A DNA stretch of 64,000 nucleotides from Paenibacillus flagellatus (GTDB lineage: Bacteria; Bacillota; Bacilli; Paenibacillales; NBRC-103111), in assembly GCF_003217775.1 (NCBI RefSeq), contig NZ_QJVJ01000009.1, positions 1 to 64,000 of the forward strand, written 5' to 3'. The notes beneath the pieces were generated by a model. It made no database searches, had not been told where the DNA came from, and worked only from the letters and a program-made list of their open reading frames with translations. The position numbers and the translations under genes were made by a program. Positions 56,971 through 64,000 of this stretch are shown here, piece after piece (positions within the stretch are counted from its first letter, which is position 1; each line of letters begins with the position of its first letter).

Positions 56971-58251
56971 ATGAAAACATTCAAGAATACTGAATTTGCA
57001 CACATAAGAGAAACGATGGGTTACTCCGTCAGAGAGGTTGCGGAATTGCTTGGGAAAAGCGAACGCACTATTTACCGCTGGGAAAAGGGTGAATCTTTAC
57101 CTGAGCAAAACCTGCTCCGGGAGCTTAAAACCATCTACAATGTGCGTTCGGGCCAACATTCGGAAAATGAAGCCAATTTTCGATTCATTGATTTGTTTGC
57201 AGGTATCGGCGGTTTGCGGAAGGCTTTTGAATCAATCGGAGGCAAATGTGTATTTACGAGCGAGTGGGATTTGGCATGCAGAAAAACCTATCAGGCCAAT
57301 TATGAATGCGATCACCCGGTAAATGGCGATATCCGCGATGTCGATTTGGACAATATGCCTCAATACGACGTACTGGTGGCGGGCTTTCCTTGCCAGCCAT
57401 TCTCCATTGCAGGGGTATCCAAAAAGAATTCACTCGGTCGCCCGCATGGATTCCATGATGCTACTCAGGGCACGCTTTTCTTTGATGTTGCACAGATGAT
57501 AGAACGTCACAGGCCAAAGGCATTTTTGCTTGAGAATGTGAAGAATCTGGTGAGTCATGATAAGGGAAATACCTTCAAGGTAATTATGAGAACATTACAA
57601 GAAGAGCTTGGTTACTATGTTGATTTCCGGGTTATTGATGCGAAGCATTTTGTTCCTCAGCACAGGGAGCGTATTTTCATTGTGGGTTTCCGCGATGATG
57701 TCGGGTTTGAATTCAAGGACTTGAAGCTCCCTCAGTTCGGGCCAAAGCTCGGTTCGATTTTGCATCAGGAAAATGGAACAGAAGCACCTGAAGCTCCATA
57801 CACGGAAGCACCAAATGGCAAAGTAGCGGATAAGTATACATTGAGTGATCGGCTATGGGAATACCTTCAAAATTACGCAGAAAAACATAGAGCGAAGGGA
57901 AATGGCTTTGGTTTTGGATTGTTTGGCCCTGATGATATAGCCCGTACACTTTCTGCACGGTATTACAAAGATGGCTCGGAAATACTGATTAGACAAGAGG
58001 GCAAGAATCCGCGGCGGCTGACGCCCCGTGAATGTGCAAGACTGATGGGGTTCGACAAGCCGGGGCAACGATCCTTTGTAATTCCTGTATCTGATACTCA
58101 GGCGTACAAGCAGTTCGGAAACTCCGTTGCTGTACCTGTTGTTGAGGCTGTGGGGGCACACATGCTCCCCTACATCTTCAAGGTAATGAGATCGGCCAAG
58201 GATACTGATCAGGTTGAAATGTTGTTTGAGAAGGTTGAAGCCTATGCCTGA
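56971..58251 (+). CDS. dcm: HTH-fused C5-cytosine DNA methyltransferase (M.EcoRII/Dcm type)
   Basis: The 426-residue product has an XRE-type HTH ([20 protein letters not shown], about 13-32) joined to a C5-methyltransferase. The SAM motif is [15 protein letters not shown], the catalytic Cys is in [11 protein letters not shown], followed by ENVKNL and [11 protein letters not shown], with GNSV near the end. Together with EcoRII and Vsr next door this points to CCWGG as target. The HTH probably represses the gene through the palindrome 18 bp upstream. The stop overlaps the vsr start by 8 bp. Confidence 0.95.
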   Translation: MKTFKNTEFAHIRETMGYSVREVAELLGKSERTIYRWEKGESLPEQNLLRELKTIYNVRSGQHSENEANFRFIDLFAGIGGLRKAFESIGGKCVFTSEWDLACRKTYQANYECDHPVNGDIRDVDLDNMPQYDVLVAGFPCQPFSIAGVSKKNSLGRPHGFHDATQGTLFFDVAQMIERHRPKAFLLENVKNLVSHDKGNTFKVIMRTLQEELGYYVDFRVIDAKHFVPQHRERIFIVGFRDDVGFEFKDLKLPQFGPKLGSILHQENGTEAPEAPYTEAPNGKVADKYTLSDRLWEYLQNYAEKHRAKGNGFGFGLFGPDDIARTLSARYYKDGSEILIRQEGKNPRRLTPRECARLMGFDKPGQRSFVIPVSDTQAYKQFGNSVAVPVVEAVGAHMLPYIFKVMRSAKDTDQVEMLFEKVEAYA

Positions 58252-58702
58252 TATCGTTTCATCCGAAACAAGAAGTCGCATGATGTCAGGTATCAAGGGC
58301 AAGGATACAAAGCCTGAGATGATTCTCCGACAAGGTCTTCACAGGCTTGGTTTCAGGTACCGACTTCATGACCGAAACTTGCCGGGAAAGCCAGACTTGG
58401 TCTTTCTCCGGTATAAGGCGGTCATTTTTGCTAATGGATGCTTCTGGCATGGGCACTCTTGCCATTTGTTCAAATGGCCTTCGTCAAATGAGGAGTTCTG
58501 GCATACAAAGATAAACCGAAACATGGAAGTGGATAGAGAGAACTTGGCTCGCCTTCAGGAGATGGGCTGGAGGGTCGGAATTGTATGGGAATGCTCCCTG
58601 AAAGGAAAATACCGTATCAACAGCGAAGAAGTAATAGAGCTATGTGCCCAGTGGTTGCAGACGACTGATATGACATCGATAGAGATTGGTGGGCAATGCT
58701 GA
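58244..58702 (+). CDS. vsr: very-short-patch mismatch repair endonuclease Vsr
   Basis: Vsr nicks T:G mismatches left by deamination of 5-methylcytosine in CCWGG, so it offsets the mutagenic cost of the methyltransferase. The 152-residue product starts [20 protein letters not shown] and has the endonuclease core [29 protein letters not shown] with the Asp and two His residues, then [17 protein letters not shown]. The ATG lies inside the last codons of the methyltransferase. Confidence 0.95.
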   Translation: MPDIVSSETRSRMMSGIKGKDTKPEMILRQGLHRLGFRYRLHDRNLPGKPDLVFLRYKAVIFANGCFWHGHSCHLFKWPSSNEEFWHTKINRNMEVDRENLARLQEMGWRVGIVWECSLKGKYRINSEEVIELCAQWLQTTDMTSIEIGGQC

Positions 58703-58728
58703 CAAACCATGATTTGTGAGGGTGTTAT

Positions 58729-59943
58729 ATGCAGAGGGGATTTCTTTCACAGTACTTTGAAGGTATCGCTATCAAGAGGCTAAGTGCAGTAGAAGTTAAT
58801 ACCGCGGTATCCAATCAGCATGAATTCAATGGAAGCAAACCGTTACGCACGATCTTCGGGGATGATCGCGTATCACATGAGGCTCGTTTCCTGTGGCTTG
58901 CCGGTGAGAATGAAGGATTTTCCTGTGAAGGGTATCTGACATGGTACGATGCTCGGGAGGCTCATCCTACCCGTTCAGAGTACAGATTATACTTCAAGAG
59001 CAACGAAGTTATGGATCAGGCGAGAGAATCAGATATGCTGATTGTCGCCAAACGACCTGACGGCGAAATTTACATGATTCTGGTGCCTCTTGGAAGTACA
59101 CTCGAAAGTCAGCTGTTATGGCTTTTTGGTGTCGATCAGGTAGGTTTTAGTTTCAATTTTCAGGCTATCGAGGATGGCCATGACCCGGAAGTTGATTTTG
59201 CTGTCCGCTATATTCTTGAGGAAATGGGCATTGTCGTTGAGGAACCTGACAGCGATTATCTGGATGGTATACTCGAGCCCTACTTCAATGGAGGGTTTCC
59301 AAGTACGTCTGTTTTCTCGGACTTGGCCAGACGGACTCTCAGGGATGTCTCCCCTTATGACGAACCGGATCAGACCCTGCTGAAATGGATTGAGCAGGAG
59401 GAGAAGCTGTTCAAAAGACTTGAACGTCATATCGTGGCCAAGAGGCTGGAAACAGGCTTTCTTGATGATGGGAACACTGATGTTGAGGGTTTTATCCAGT
59501 TCTCACTGAGTGTTCATAATCGCAGAAAATCACGTGTCGGGTACGCTCTGGAAAACCATTTGGAGGAAATCTTCAAGGCCCATAACCTGACTTATTCCCG
59601 AACGGCAGTAACGGAAAACAAGGCCAAACCGGATTTTTTATTCCCGCATATTGATAATTACCGTGATCCGTCGTTCCCTGAATCCAGATTGACCATGCTG
59701 GGCGTCAAGTCCACATGTAAAGATAGATGGCGGCAGGTACTGGCAGAAGCTCAGCGGATTCAGAATAAGCACCTCTTTACGCTCGAACCGGGTATAAGTG
59801 AGAATCAGACAGACGAAATGCAGGCGAGTAACTTGCAACTCATTCTGCCAAAACGGCTGCATGAAACCTACAAACCCAGTCAGCAAAGCTGGTTGATGGA
59901 TTTAAGATCATTTATTGAACTTGCAAAAGAGAGACAACATTGA
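58729..59943 (+). CDS. EcoRII-type restriction endonuclease
   Basis: The 404-residue length equals EcoRII. The N-terminal effector/DNA-binding domain (1-140) has YLTWYDARE. The C-terminal catalytic domain (about 240-400) has ALENHLEEIFKAHNL, KPDFLFP and LGVKSTCKDRWRQVL, the PD-(D/E)xK-like core of EcoRII, plus HLFTLEPG. It should cut before CCWGG; EcoRII needs two sites at once. The ATG follows GAGGGTG, 26 bp after vsr. The order methyltransferase-vsr-endonuclease is compact. Confidence 0.95.
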   Translation: MQRGFLSQYFEGIAIKRLSAVEVNTAVSNQHEFNGSKPLRTIFGDDRVSHEARFLWLAGENEGFSCEGYLTWYDAREAHPTRSEYRLYFKSNEVMDQARESDMLIVAKRPDGEIYMILVPLGSTLESQLLWLFGVDQVGFSFNFQAIEDGHDPEVDFAVRYILEEMGIVVEEPDSDYLDGILEPYFNGGFPSTSVFSDLARRTLRDVSPYDEPDQTLLKWIEQEEKLFKRLERHIVAKRLETGFLDDGNTDVEGFIQFSLSVHNRRKSRVGYALENHLEEIFKAHNLTYSRTAVTENKAKPDFLFPHIDNYRDPSFPESRLTMLGVKSTCKDRWRQVLAEAQRIQNKHLFTLEPGISENQTDEMQASNLQLILPKRLHETYKPSQQSWLMDLRSFIELAKERQH

Positions 59944-59965
59944 AAAGGCAAATCGGGAACAGGAC

Positions 59966-59995
59966 GAGGCTGAGATTAACTCAGCCTCATTTTTA
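59966..59995 (+). terminator. terminator after the restriction set
   Basis: GAGGCTGAG-attaa-CTCAGCCTC followed by ATTTTTA. Confidence 0.85.
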
Positions 59996-60003
59996 ATGGC
60001 ATT

Positions 60004-60183
60004 TTACTTGCTGATGGTTTCTTTCCAGTTCATCAGATCAAAGACTACTTCCCGGAAATCCTTATCAAAGGGATATCCCTCAGATAGCTGGTCGCTGTAG
60101 TCGGCTTCAATTTTCTCCCACTCCTCACTAAGGTGAGACCATGCATGAATTGCTTCATTTAATGCTTTCAAAAACTCATCCAA
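60004..60183 (-). CDS. small acidic protein (59 residues)
   Basis: On the minus strand a 59-residue frame opens with TTG at 60183, 9 nt after a strong AGGAGG. It reads MDEFLKALNEAIHAWSHLSE and ends DLMNWKETISK. It is acidic and helical, of no known family. It converges with the endonuclease gene and lies just inside the right end of the element. The strong ribosome site is the main evidence. Confidence 0.6.
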   Translation of the reverse strand: MDEFLKALNEAIHAWSHLSEEWEKIEADYSDQLSEGYPFDKDFREVVFDLMNWKETISK

Positions 60184-60291
60184 AGCTTTTTACCTCCTGA
60201 GTTGTTCTTTTTACTATGATATCATTCTGCCAATGGTTAGTATATGGCAGACGATCCGGGGATGTTAGTTTACCCTATCAATAGATACGGT

Positions 60292-60302
60292 GAACCGTAT
60301 CA
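60292..60302 (+). repeat. attR: attR core
   Basis: GAACCGTATCA, identical to attL. With the flanking bases it encodes Gly-Glu-Pro-Tyr-His-Lys-stop (60289-60309), the standard rlmH ending. It lies in an 18-bp near-perfect inverted repeat, as expected for a serine-recombinase site. Confidence 0.88.
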
Positions 60303-60455
60303 CAAGTAGTGGTAAAGCGGAGAGTGGCAATAACCATCGATACAGCCCTATTACAAGAAAACTCTTATAAAATGAATGTAAGGACGTAACATCGTAAACT
60401 TTCAAGAAGTCAGATTTGGATATCGGTTAAGAAAAAAGAAATGACTGTTAGGAAA

Positions 60456-60478
60456 GGGCCATCCAGCAATGGATGGCC
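60456..60478 (-). terminator. terminator after the MarR gene
   Basis: GGCCATCCA-gcaa-TGGATGGCC, followed on the minus strand by CTTTCC. Confidence 0.65.
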
Positions 60479-60949
60479 TTAAAACTTGCCGTAACCTCGA
60501 GTAAGCTGATTAAGTTGCTGGATCAACTGCTTGCGCGAGTCGAAGGATACTCCTTCAAATATTTTTTCGGCAGCTTGTTCCATGGCGGTTCGCGCATTTT
60601 CGATGATGGGGAGTGCTTCATCCGTCAATTTCACCAGCGTTGCCCGACGGTCATTGGGATCCGCCGTCCGCTTTAGCAAATTTTGTCTTTCTAAGGAATC
60701 TACATACTGTGTCATGACCCGAGCCTCAACTCCCAGGTTTTTAGCCAAATCACTCATTCGAATGTTCCCATATTGAGAAACATCCAAAAGTACGCGCAAA
60801 CGTGGTCCAGTTAAGTAGGATGGTAATCCCAAAGTCGATAACAGCCTTTCGAACTCACGATGAACTTGGTGTGTGGTCTTAATGAGAGTTTGTAACACAA
60901 AGGCGGCTGAAGCAGAGTTTGCTGGAAAAGGGAAATCTGAGCTGCTCAT
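60479..60949 (-). CDS. MarR-family transcriptional regulator
   Basis: The product of about 156 residues has a winged-helix MarR domain: LRVLLDVSQYGNIRMSDLAKNLGVEARVMTQYVDSLERQ, then the wing RTADPNDRRATLVKLTDEG-like segment. Such repressors respond to small phenolic or toxic ligands. ATG 60949 has AGGAGA 6 nt upstream; 60967 is a weaker start. It is divergent from a propeller protein/oxidoreductase pair, with two repeat sequences between them that are likely its operators. Confidence 0.88.
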   Translation of the reverse strand: MSSSDFPFPANSASAAFVLQTLIKTTHQVHREFERLLSTLGLPSYLTGPRLRVLLDVSQYGNIRMSDLAKNLGVEARVMTQYVDSLERQNLLKRTADPNDRRATLVKLTDEALPIIENARTAMEQAAEKIFEGVSFDSRKQLIQQLNQLTRGYGKF

Positions 60950-60979
60950 ACATAATCTCCTTGACATTCTTTAATTTAC

Positions 60980-61021
60980 TGATCATAATCATTATCTATA
61001 AGAGGTTAATGATCATAATCA
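60980..61021. promoter_or_regulatory. two direct repeats, likely MarR operators
   Basis: TGATCATAATCA occurs at 60980-60991 and again at 61010-61021, 30 bp apart (about three helical turns, same face). Each contains the palindrome TGATCA. They sit between the divergent MarR and propeller genes. Confidence 0.6.
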
Positions 61022-61101
61022 CTAAGATCAAGATCTGTATATGTATTCTAACCTAATCAGATAACGGTAGCAAACAAATCTGTATACGAGGAGAGAAAGT
61101 G

Positions 61102-62166
61102 ATGAAGCGATTTTTCTTATGTGCGTCGGGAGAATTAATTGTATTAGATGAATTAGAAGCGAAGTATAATGTCCAGGCTCAACCAATGGTTTTAAATCCT
61201 GTATGTATAGCAGTCGATCCCTTCATGGCAAACCGCCTTTATTGTGGTACCGACGGTTATGGCCTATGGATGAGCGATGACGGCGGGGACAGTTGGAGAA
61301 GGATAGGACAAGAGATCTCGGAAACTATCTTTACTTCGGTTTTCGTCAGCCCGATCAGAAAATACGGAAATCATGGAATGGTCTATGTAGGAACAGATCG
61401 AAGTGCATTATTTTATTCCATCGATGGAGGTCAAACTTGGAGGGAATGGGAAGAAATCAAAGCGTTATCTTCTTATTCGAAGTGGTCATTTCCTCCAAAT
61501 CCTAAAACCCATAATGTTCGGATGATTGCGGAAGATCCGTCCAACGGACACATATACGTATCCATCGAGGCAGGAGCAGTGATTAAAACTCCAAATGGGG
61601 GCGAACACTGGCTGGATACAAAAGAAGGAAATCCTTTAGACGCTCATACACTATTAGCTCATTCGAAGGCACCTAATCGAATCTATGCAGCGTGCAGCGA
61701 CGGTGTAGATCAACCAGGCAGGAGTGTGTTAATGAGTCGCGATGGCGGCGAGTCATGGGAACCATTAAGCGATGGGTTAGAACATCGATATATGTTTAGC
61801 ATGGTAGTCAATAAAGATGACCCGGACATGATGCTTGTTTCCGCCGCTGTTGCAGCAAGAAATGCTTATGACCCTTCGGTTGCTGAATCTTATATTTATC
61901 GTAAAGAAAAAGACCAACCGTGGAAAAGGGTTGAACAGGGCTTGCCCGTTGCGGAAGGTACGATGATTTCCAATTTAGCAGCGGACCCGCAAGATACCAA
62001 TACTTTCTATGCGCTGAATAATCGAGGACTTTATCGATCTTCTGATCGCGGAAACACTTGGACTGCATTGCCTATCGATTGGAAAATGGAACATTTGCAG
62101 CATGAGCCACAAAGACGGCATCGCAGCGCATTATTAGTTGCTGATCGGGGAGGAGCGCAAGAATGA
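61102..62166 (+). CDS. BNR/WD40-like beta-propeller protein
   Basis: The product of about 354 residues contains several Asp-box (BNR) repeats: SDDGGDSWRRIG, SIDGGQTWREW, TPNGGEHWLDT, SRDGGESWEPL and SSDRGNTWTAL, spaced by about 50 residues. These are typical of sialidase/VPS10-fold propellers. No signal peptide and no catalytic sialidase residues are evident, so it is probably a structural or enzyme-like cytoplasmic propeller. The ATG (61102) follows AGGAG; a GTG precedes it. It overlaps the next gene by 4 bp. Confidence 0.85.
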   Translation: MKRFFLCASGELIVLDELEAKYNVQAQPMVLNPVCIAVDPFMANRLYCGTDGYGLWMSDDGGDSWRRIGQEISETIFTSVFVSPIRKYGNHGMVYVGTDRSALFYSIDGGQTWREWEEIKALSSYSKWSFPPNPKTHNVRMIAEDPSNGHIYVSIEAGAVIKTPNGGEHWLDTKEGNPLDAHTLLAHSKAPNRIYAACSDGVDQPGRSVLMSRDGGESWEPLSDGLEHRYMFSMVVNKDDPDMMLVSAAVAARNAYDPSVAESYIYRKEKDQPWKRVEQGLPVAEGTMISNLAADPQDTNTFYALNNRGLYRSSDRGNTWTALPIDWKMEHLQHEPQRRHRSALLVADRGGAQE

Positions 62167-62927
62167 ATCGACTACATGGAAAAGTGGCTTTGGTTACTGG
62201 CGGCAGCAGAGGGATCGGTCGTGGGATCGCATTACGGTTGGCAAGTGAAGGTGCACTGGTTGCCGTTCATTATGGAAGTAGTCAGGATGCTGCGGAAGAT
62301 GTGGTTAAGTCTATAAAAGCGAATGGAGGTGACGGCTTCTCTATTGGTGCTAACCTTAACTCGGTTGCCGGAGTTAATCAGCTAATCCAATTGCTTGATG
62401 AGGAACTCAAGTATCGAGCCGGCAATACGGAATTCGACATATTGATCAATAATGCCGGTATGGGAATTCCCGAATCTTATGAAGAAACGACGGAAACCGC
62501 ATTTGATGCCATATTTGCAGTGAATGTTAAAGCACCGTTCTTTTTAGTTCAAAAGTCGCTTTCCCGCATTCGCAACGAAGGGCGTATCGTCAACATTTCT
62601 TCGGGTGTTACAAGGGTTGCCTACCCGCCCATTATGGCCTATAACTTAACAAAAGGGGCAATGAATACTTTCACGCTTCATCTTGCAAAACTGCTTGGTC
62701 CTCGAGGCATCACGGTAAACGCGGTTTTACCCGGCATGGTTAGAACTGACATGAATGCGGACTTTCTTGATTCACCCGAAGCGCAAAAACTCCCCGCCGA
62801 CATCGTGGCGCTTGGACGAATGGGAGAACCCTCCGATATTGCCGATGTTGTTGCGTTCCTTGCATCTAAGGACGGGCGTTTCGTCACAGCCCAGTTGCTT
62901 GATGTTACGGGAGGATCTCATTTATAA
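62163..62927 (+). CDS. short-chain dehydrogenase/reductase
   Basis: The 254-residue product is a classical SDR: TGGSRGIGRGIALRLA (NAD(P) binding), INNAGMG, the catalytic Ser in NISSG and YNLTKGA (Tyr and Lys), and VLPGMVRTDMNAD. Substrate unknown. It is coupled to the propeller gene, and the MarR regulator upstream suggests an inducible detoxifying pair. Its 3' end overlaps the convergent recombinase by 10 bp. Confidence 0.92.
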   Translation: MNRLHGKVALVTGGSRGIGRGIALRLASEGALVAVHYGSSQDAAEDVVKSIKANGGDGFSIGANLNSVAGVNQLIQLLDEELKYRAGNTEFDILINNAGMGIPESYEETTETAFDAIFAVNVKAPFFLVQKSLSRIRNEGRIVNISSGVTRVAYPPIMAYNLTKGAMNTFTLHLAKLLGPRGITVNAVLPGMVRTDMNADFLDSPEAQKLPADIVALGRMGEPSDIADVVAFLASKDGRFVTAQLLDVTGGSHL

Positions 62928-64000
62928 ACGATACTGTTGATAAGTCTGCATAACCAAAAGGGAGCTGGCCGTGTCAGCTCCCATTTGCATTTTTCGTCGA
63001 TAGCTCCGTTAAGCTGAACCATACCATAAGTAAGCACAAAGTCGTCGTTTTTAAGAGAAGCATCAAAGAATAGCTCAATTTCTTTAATGCTTCTCTCTGT
63101 CGGGTTATTGCCCGGATGAACGGTAATCTTGTTGATGATGGAATGGAGTAGTTCTTTCTGTTTTTCAGGCTCCGCTTTCTTCAGCAACCTAGAAAAGTTT
63201 GATAATATTCGGTGTATTTGAGGGAAAGGAATTTCTCGTACTGTCGGACGCTGTAATTCAGATTCGACCTCCGCTTCGTGTGCTTGCAGCTTTTTTAATT
63301 CATCCTGTAATTGGTTCAGCCTTCCCATAATAAACACATTATTGAAATTGTCTTTTTCAAGATTGAACAGTAGCCCCTGAGCAGTGTTGTTTACTTCCTT
63401 AATTCGTCCTCTAACATGTTGTAACTGTCTCTCAAGGGGCTCTTTGAGTGTGCTGACTTTGTTATTTACACGCTGTACGAGAATGGCAAGCAGCGCCTTA
63501 TTGGACGCGATTTCCTCAATTTTTTTATACACATACTCTTCGGCTTCATCTGCTTTAACAAGGTTTGAACTACATACGGCAGAGCCCTTTTGTCGGAAAT
63601 TACCGCATTGATAATATCGAATGTATTCTTTTTGGTTCTTACTGCGCTTAGACCTATGTCCGATCATGCCTTGTCCACACTGAGGACATCTTAATAAAGT
63701 CGTTAACGGAAAATGCCCAGTAAATGTTTTTGGCGGTTTATGTGATTTGCTTTGAAAGATTGCAAGAGCTTTATTCCAAGTTTCTGAATCGATAATTGGT
63801 TGATGCTTGCCTTTAACGAGAAGCGGGTTAGAATTGGTTCCTTTTCTTCTTTTAGTTTCCCAATCAGTTTGTTTGTTGAACCGGATAAATCCAGCATATG
63901 AGGGGTTAGTGATAATCTGGCGAATTGAATTAATTGAGAATGCGACGCCTTTTTTGGTTTTATATCCTTCATGGTTTAGTCTGTTCGCTATTGCTTTGAA
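62918..64000 (-). CDS. serine recombinase, second copy (partial, 5' end beyond window)
   Basis: A single minus-strand frame is open from the window edge (64000) to 62918, about 360 residues. The visible part starts in the Recombinase domain (RLNHEGYKTKKGVAFSINSI, YAGFIRFNKQTDWETKRRKG), followed by a zinc ribbon (CPQCGQGMIGHRS ... YYQCGNFRQKGSAVC), a coiled coil, and a C-terminal part. It is the same family as the recombinase at 46995 but with a different sequence. The catalytic N-terminal domain lies outside the window. The stop lies inside the 3' end of the SDR gene. Confidence 0.9.
   Translation of the reverse strand, partial: FKAIANRLNHEGYKTKKGVAFSINSIRQIITNPSYAGFIRFNKQTDWETKRRKGTNSNPLLVKGKHQPIIDSETWNKALAIFQSKSHKPPKTFTGHFPLTTLLRCPQCGQGMIGHRSKRSKNQKEYIRYYQCGNFRQKGSAVCSSNLVKADEAEEYVYKKIEEIASNKALLAILVQRVNNKVSTLKEPLERQLQHVRGRIKEVNNTAQGLLFNLEKDNFNNVFIMGRLNQLQDELKKLQAHEAEVESELQRPTVREIPFPQIHRILSNFSRLLKKAEPEKQKELLHSIINKITVHPGNNPTERSIKEIELFFDASLKNDDFVLTYGMVQLNGAIDEKCKWELTRPAPFWLCRLINSIVYK
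62960..62982. terminator. hairpin after the SDR gene
   Basis: GGGAGCTG-gccgtgt-CAGCTCCC, a perfect 8-bp stem, with ATTTGCATTTTT on the plus side. It lies within the recombinase frame. Confidence 0.6.

Larger units (their letters stand above)
45301..60302. mobile_element. SCC-like integrative element inserted in the 3' end of rlmH (about 15.0 kb)
   Basis: The element is bounded by exact 11-bp repeats GAACCGTATCA at 45301-45311 and 60292-60302. The left copy is codons of rlmH; the right copy is followed by CAAGTAG, which restores the conserved rlmH ending His-Lys-stop. Base composition drops from strongly GC-rich to mixed inside it. Cargo: large serine recombinase and XRE gene at the left tip, Rep-like gene and hairpins, RadC-type and small-gene run, SLH surface protein, and an EcoRII-type restriction set at the right. 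Insertion at rlmH by a serine recombinase is how staphylococcal SCC elements work; no mec, ccrAB pair or transfer genes are seen here. Confidence 0.88.
60184..60478. other. right-end region of the element and chromosomal junction
   Basis: No gene is seen in about 295 bp. It contains the quasi-palindromic right attachment site GATACGGT-ga-ACCGTATC (60285-60302) and the displaced rlmH tail codons (60289-60309). Beyond the core is sequence of unknown nature leading to the MarR terminator. Confidence 0.6.

Noticed and set aside
59915-60100. 61-codon plus-strand frame after the endonuclease
   Set aside because: It covers the terminator and lies opposite a minus-strand frame with a much better ribosome site.
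45301-60302. Prophage or classic conjugative element
   Set aside because: No capsid, terminase, tail, lysis, VirB4, coupling-protein or type IV secretion genes are seen.
45301-60302. SCCmec-type resistance cargo
   Set aside because: No penicillin-binding protein, mec regulator or other known resistance gene is present; only the insertion site and recombinase type resemble SCC.
63703-63972. Separate 89-codon gene, or a frameshift in the second recombinase
   Set aside because: The correct frame is open without interruption from the window edge to 62918; this one is a shadow in another frame.

Overview
The window is the replication-origin region of a GC-rich Firmicute chromosome, most probably a member of Paenibacillaceae (Paenibacillus or Cohnella type). 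The evidence is gene order and sequence: dnaN-yaaA-recF-remB-gyrB-gyrA run leftwards from dnaA, and rpmH-rnpA-yidC-jag-mnmE-mnmG-rsmG-noc-parA-parB run rightwards. Sporulation and low-GC Gram-positive markers are also present (yyaC, noc, walRKHIJ, gdpP), and a 16S rRNA gene reads out of the left edge.

Layout. 1-8.9 kb, minus strand: start of a ribosomal RNA operon with two promoters, an HD-GYP protein, gyrA, gyrB, remB, recF, yaaA, dnaN. 8.96-10.8 kb: dnaA flanked by two DnaA-box clusters; the dnaN-side cluster has DnaA-trios next to an AT-rich stretch, the probable unwinding site. 11-20.5 kb, plus strand: ribosomal protein L34, RNase P, membrane insertase, tRNA modification, nucleoid occlusion and ParAB, with two perfect parS sites. 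20.5-34.9 kb: a class V aminotransferase/DUF3343 pair, mscS, tRNA-Ser, rpsF-ssb-rpsR, an ECF sigma factor, a GDSL lipase, gdpP, rplI, dnaB and purA with PurBoxes. 35-45.3 kb: a LysM-G5-M23 peptidase, the walRKHIJ cell-wall two-component operon, htrA, a CxxH/CxxC protein and rlmH.

At the last codons of rlmH the base composition and gene style change. An element of about 15.0 kb (45301-60302) is inserted there, bounded by an exact 11-bp repeat (GAACCGTATCA). The right-hand copy still encodes the lost native rlmH tail (Gly-Glu-Pro-Tyr-His-Lys-stop). This is the same target used by staphylococcal SCC elements. The element carries a large serine recombinase at its left tip, two XRE regulators, a Rep-like protein followed by a field of hairpins, a minus-strand run of small unknown genes with a RadC-type protein, an SLH surface protein, and a complete EcoRII-type restriction-modification set (HTH-fused C5 methyltransferase, Vsr repair endonuclease, EcoRII endonuclease). 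Beside that set sits a separate protein resembling only the DNA-binding half of EcoRII. The attachment core lies inside the recombinase reading frame: integration replaces a short native C-terminus with a long tail read from the antisense strand of rlmH.

Right of the element (60.3-64 kb) are a MarR regulator, a BNR-propeller protein and an SDR oxidoreductase, followed by a second related serine recombinase that runs off the window. The rlmH junction thus looks like an accumulation site for foreign DNA close to oriC.
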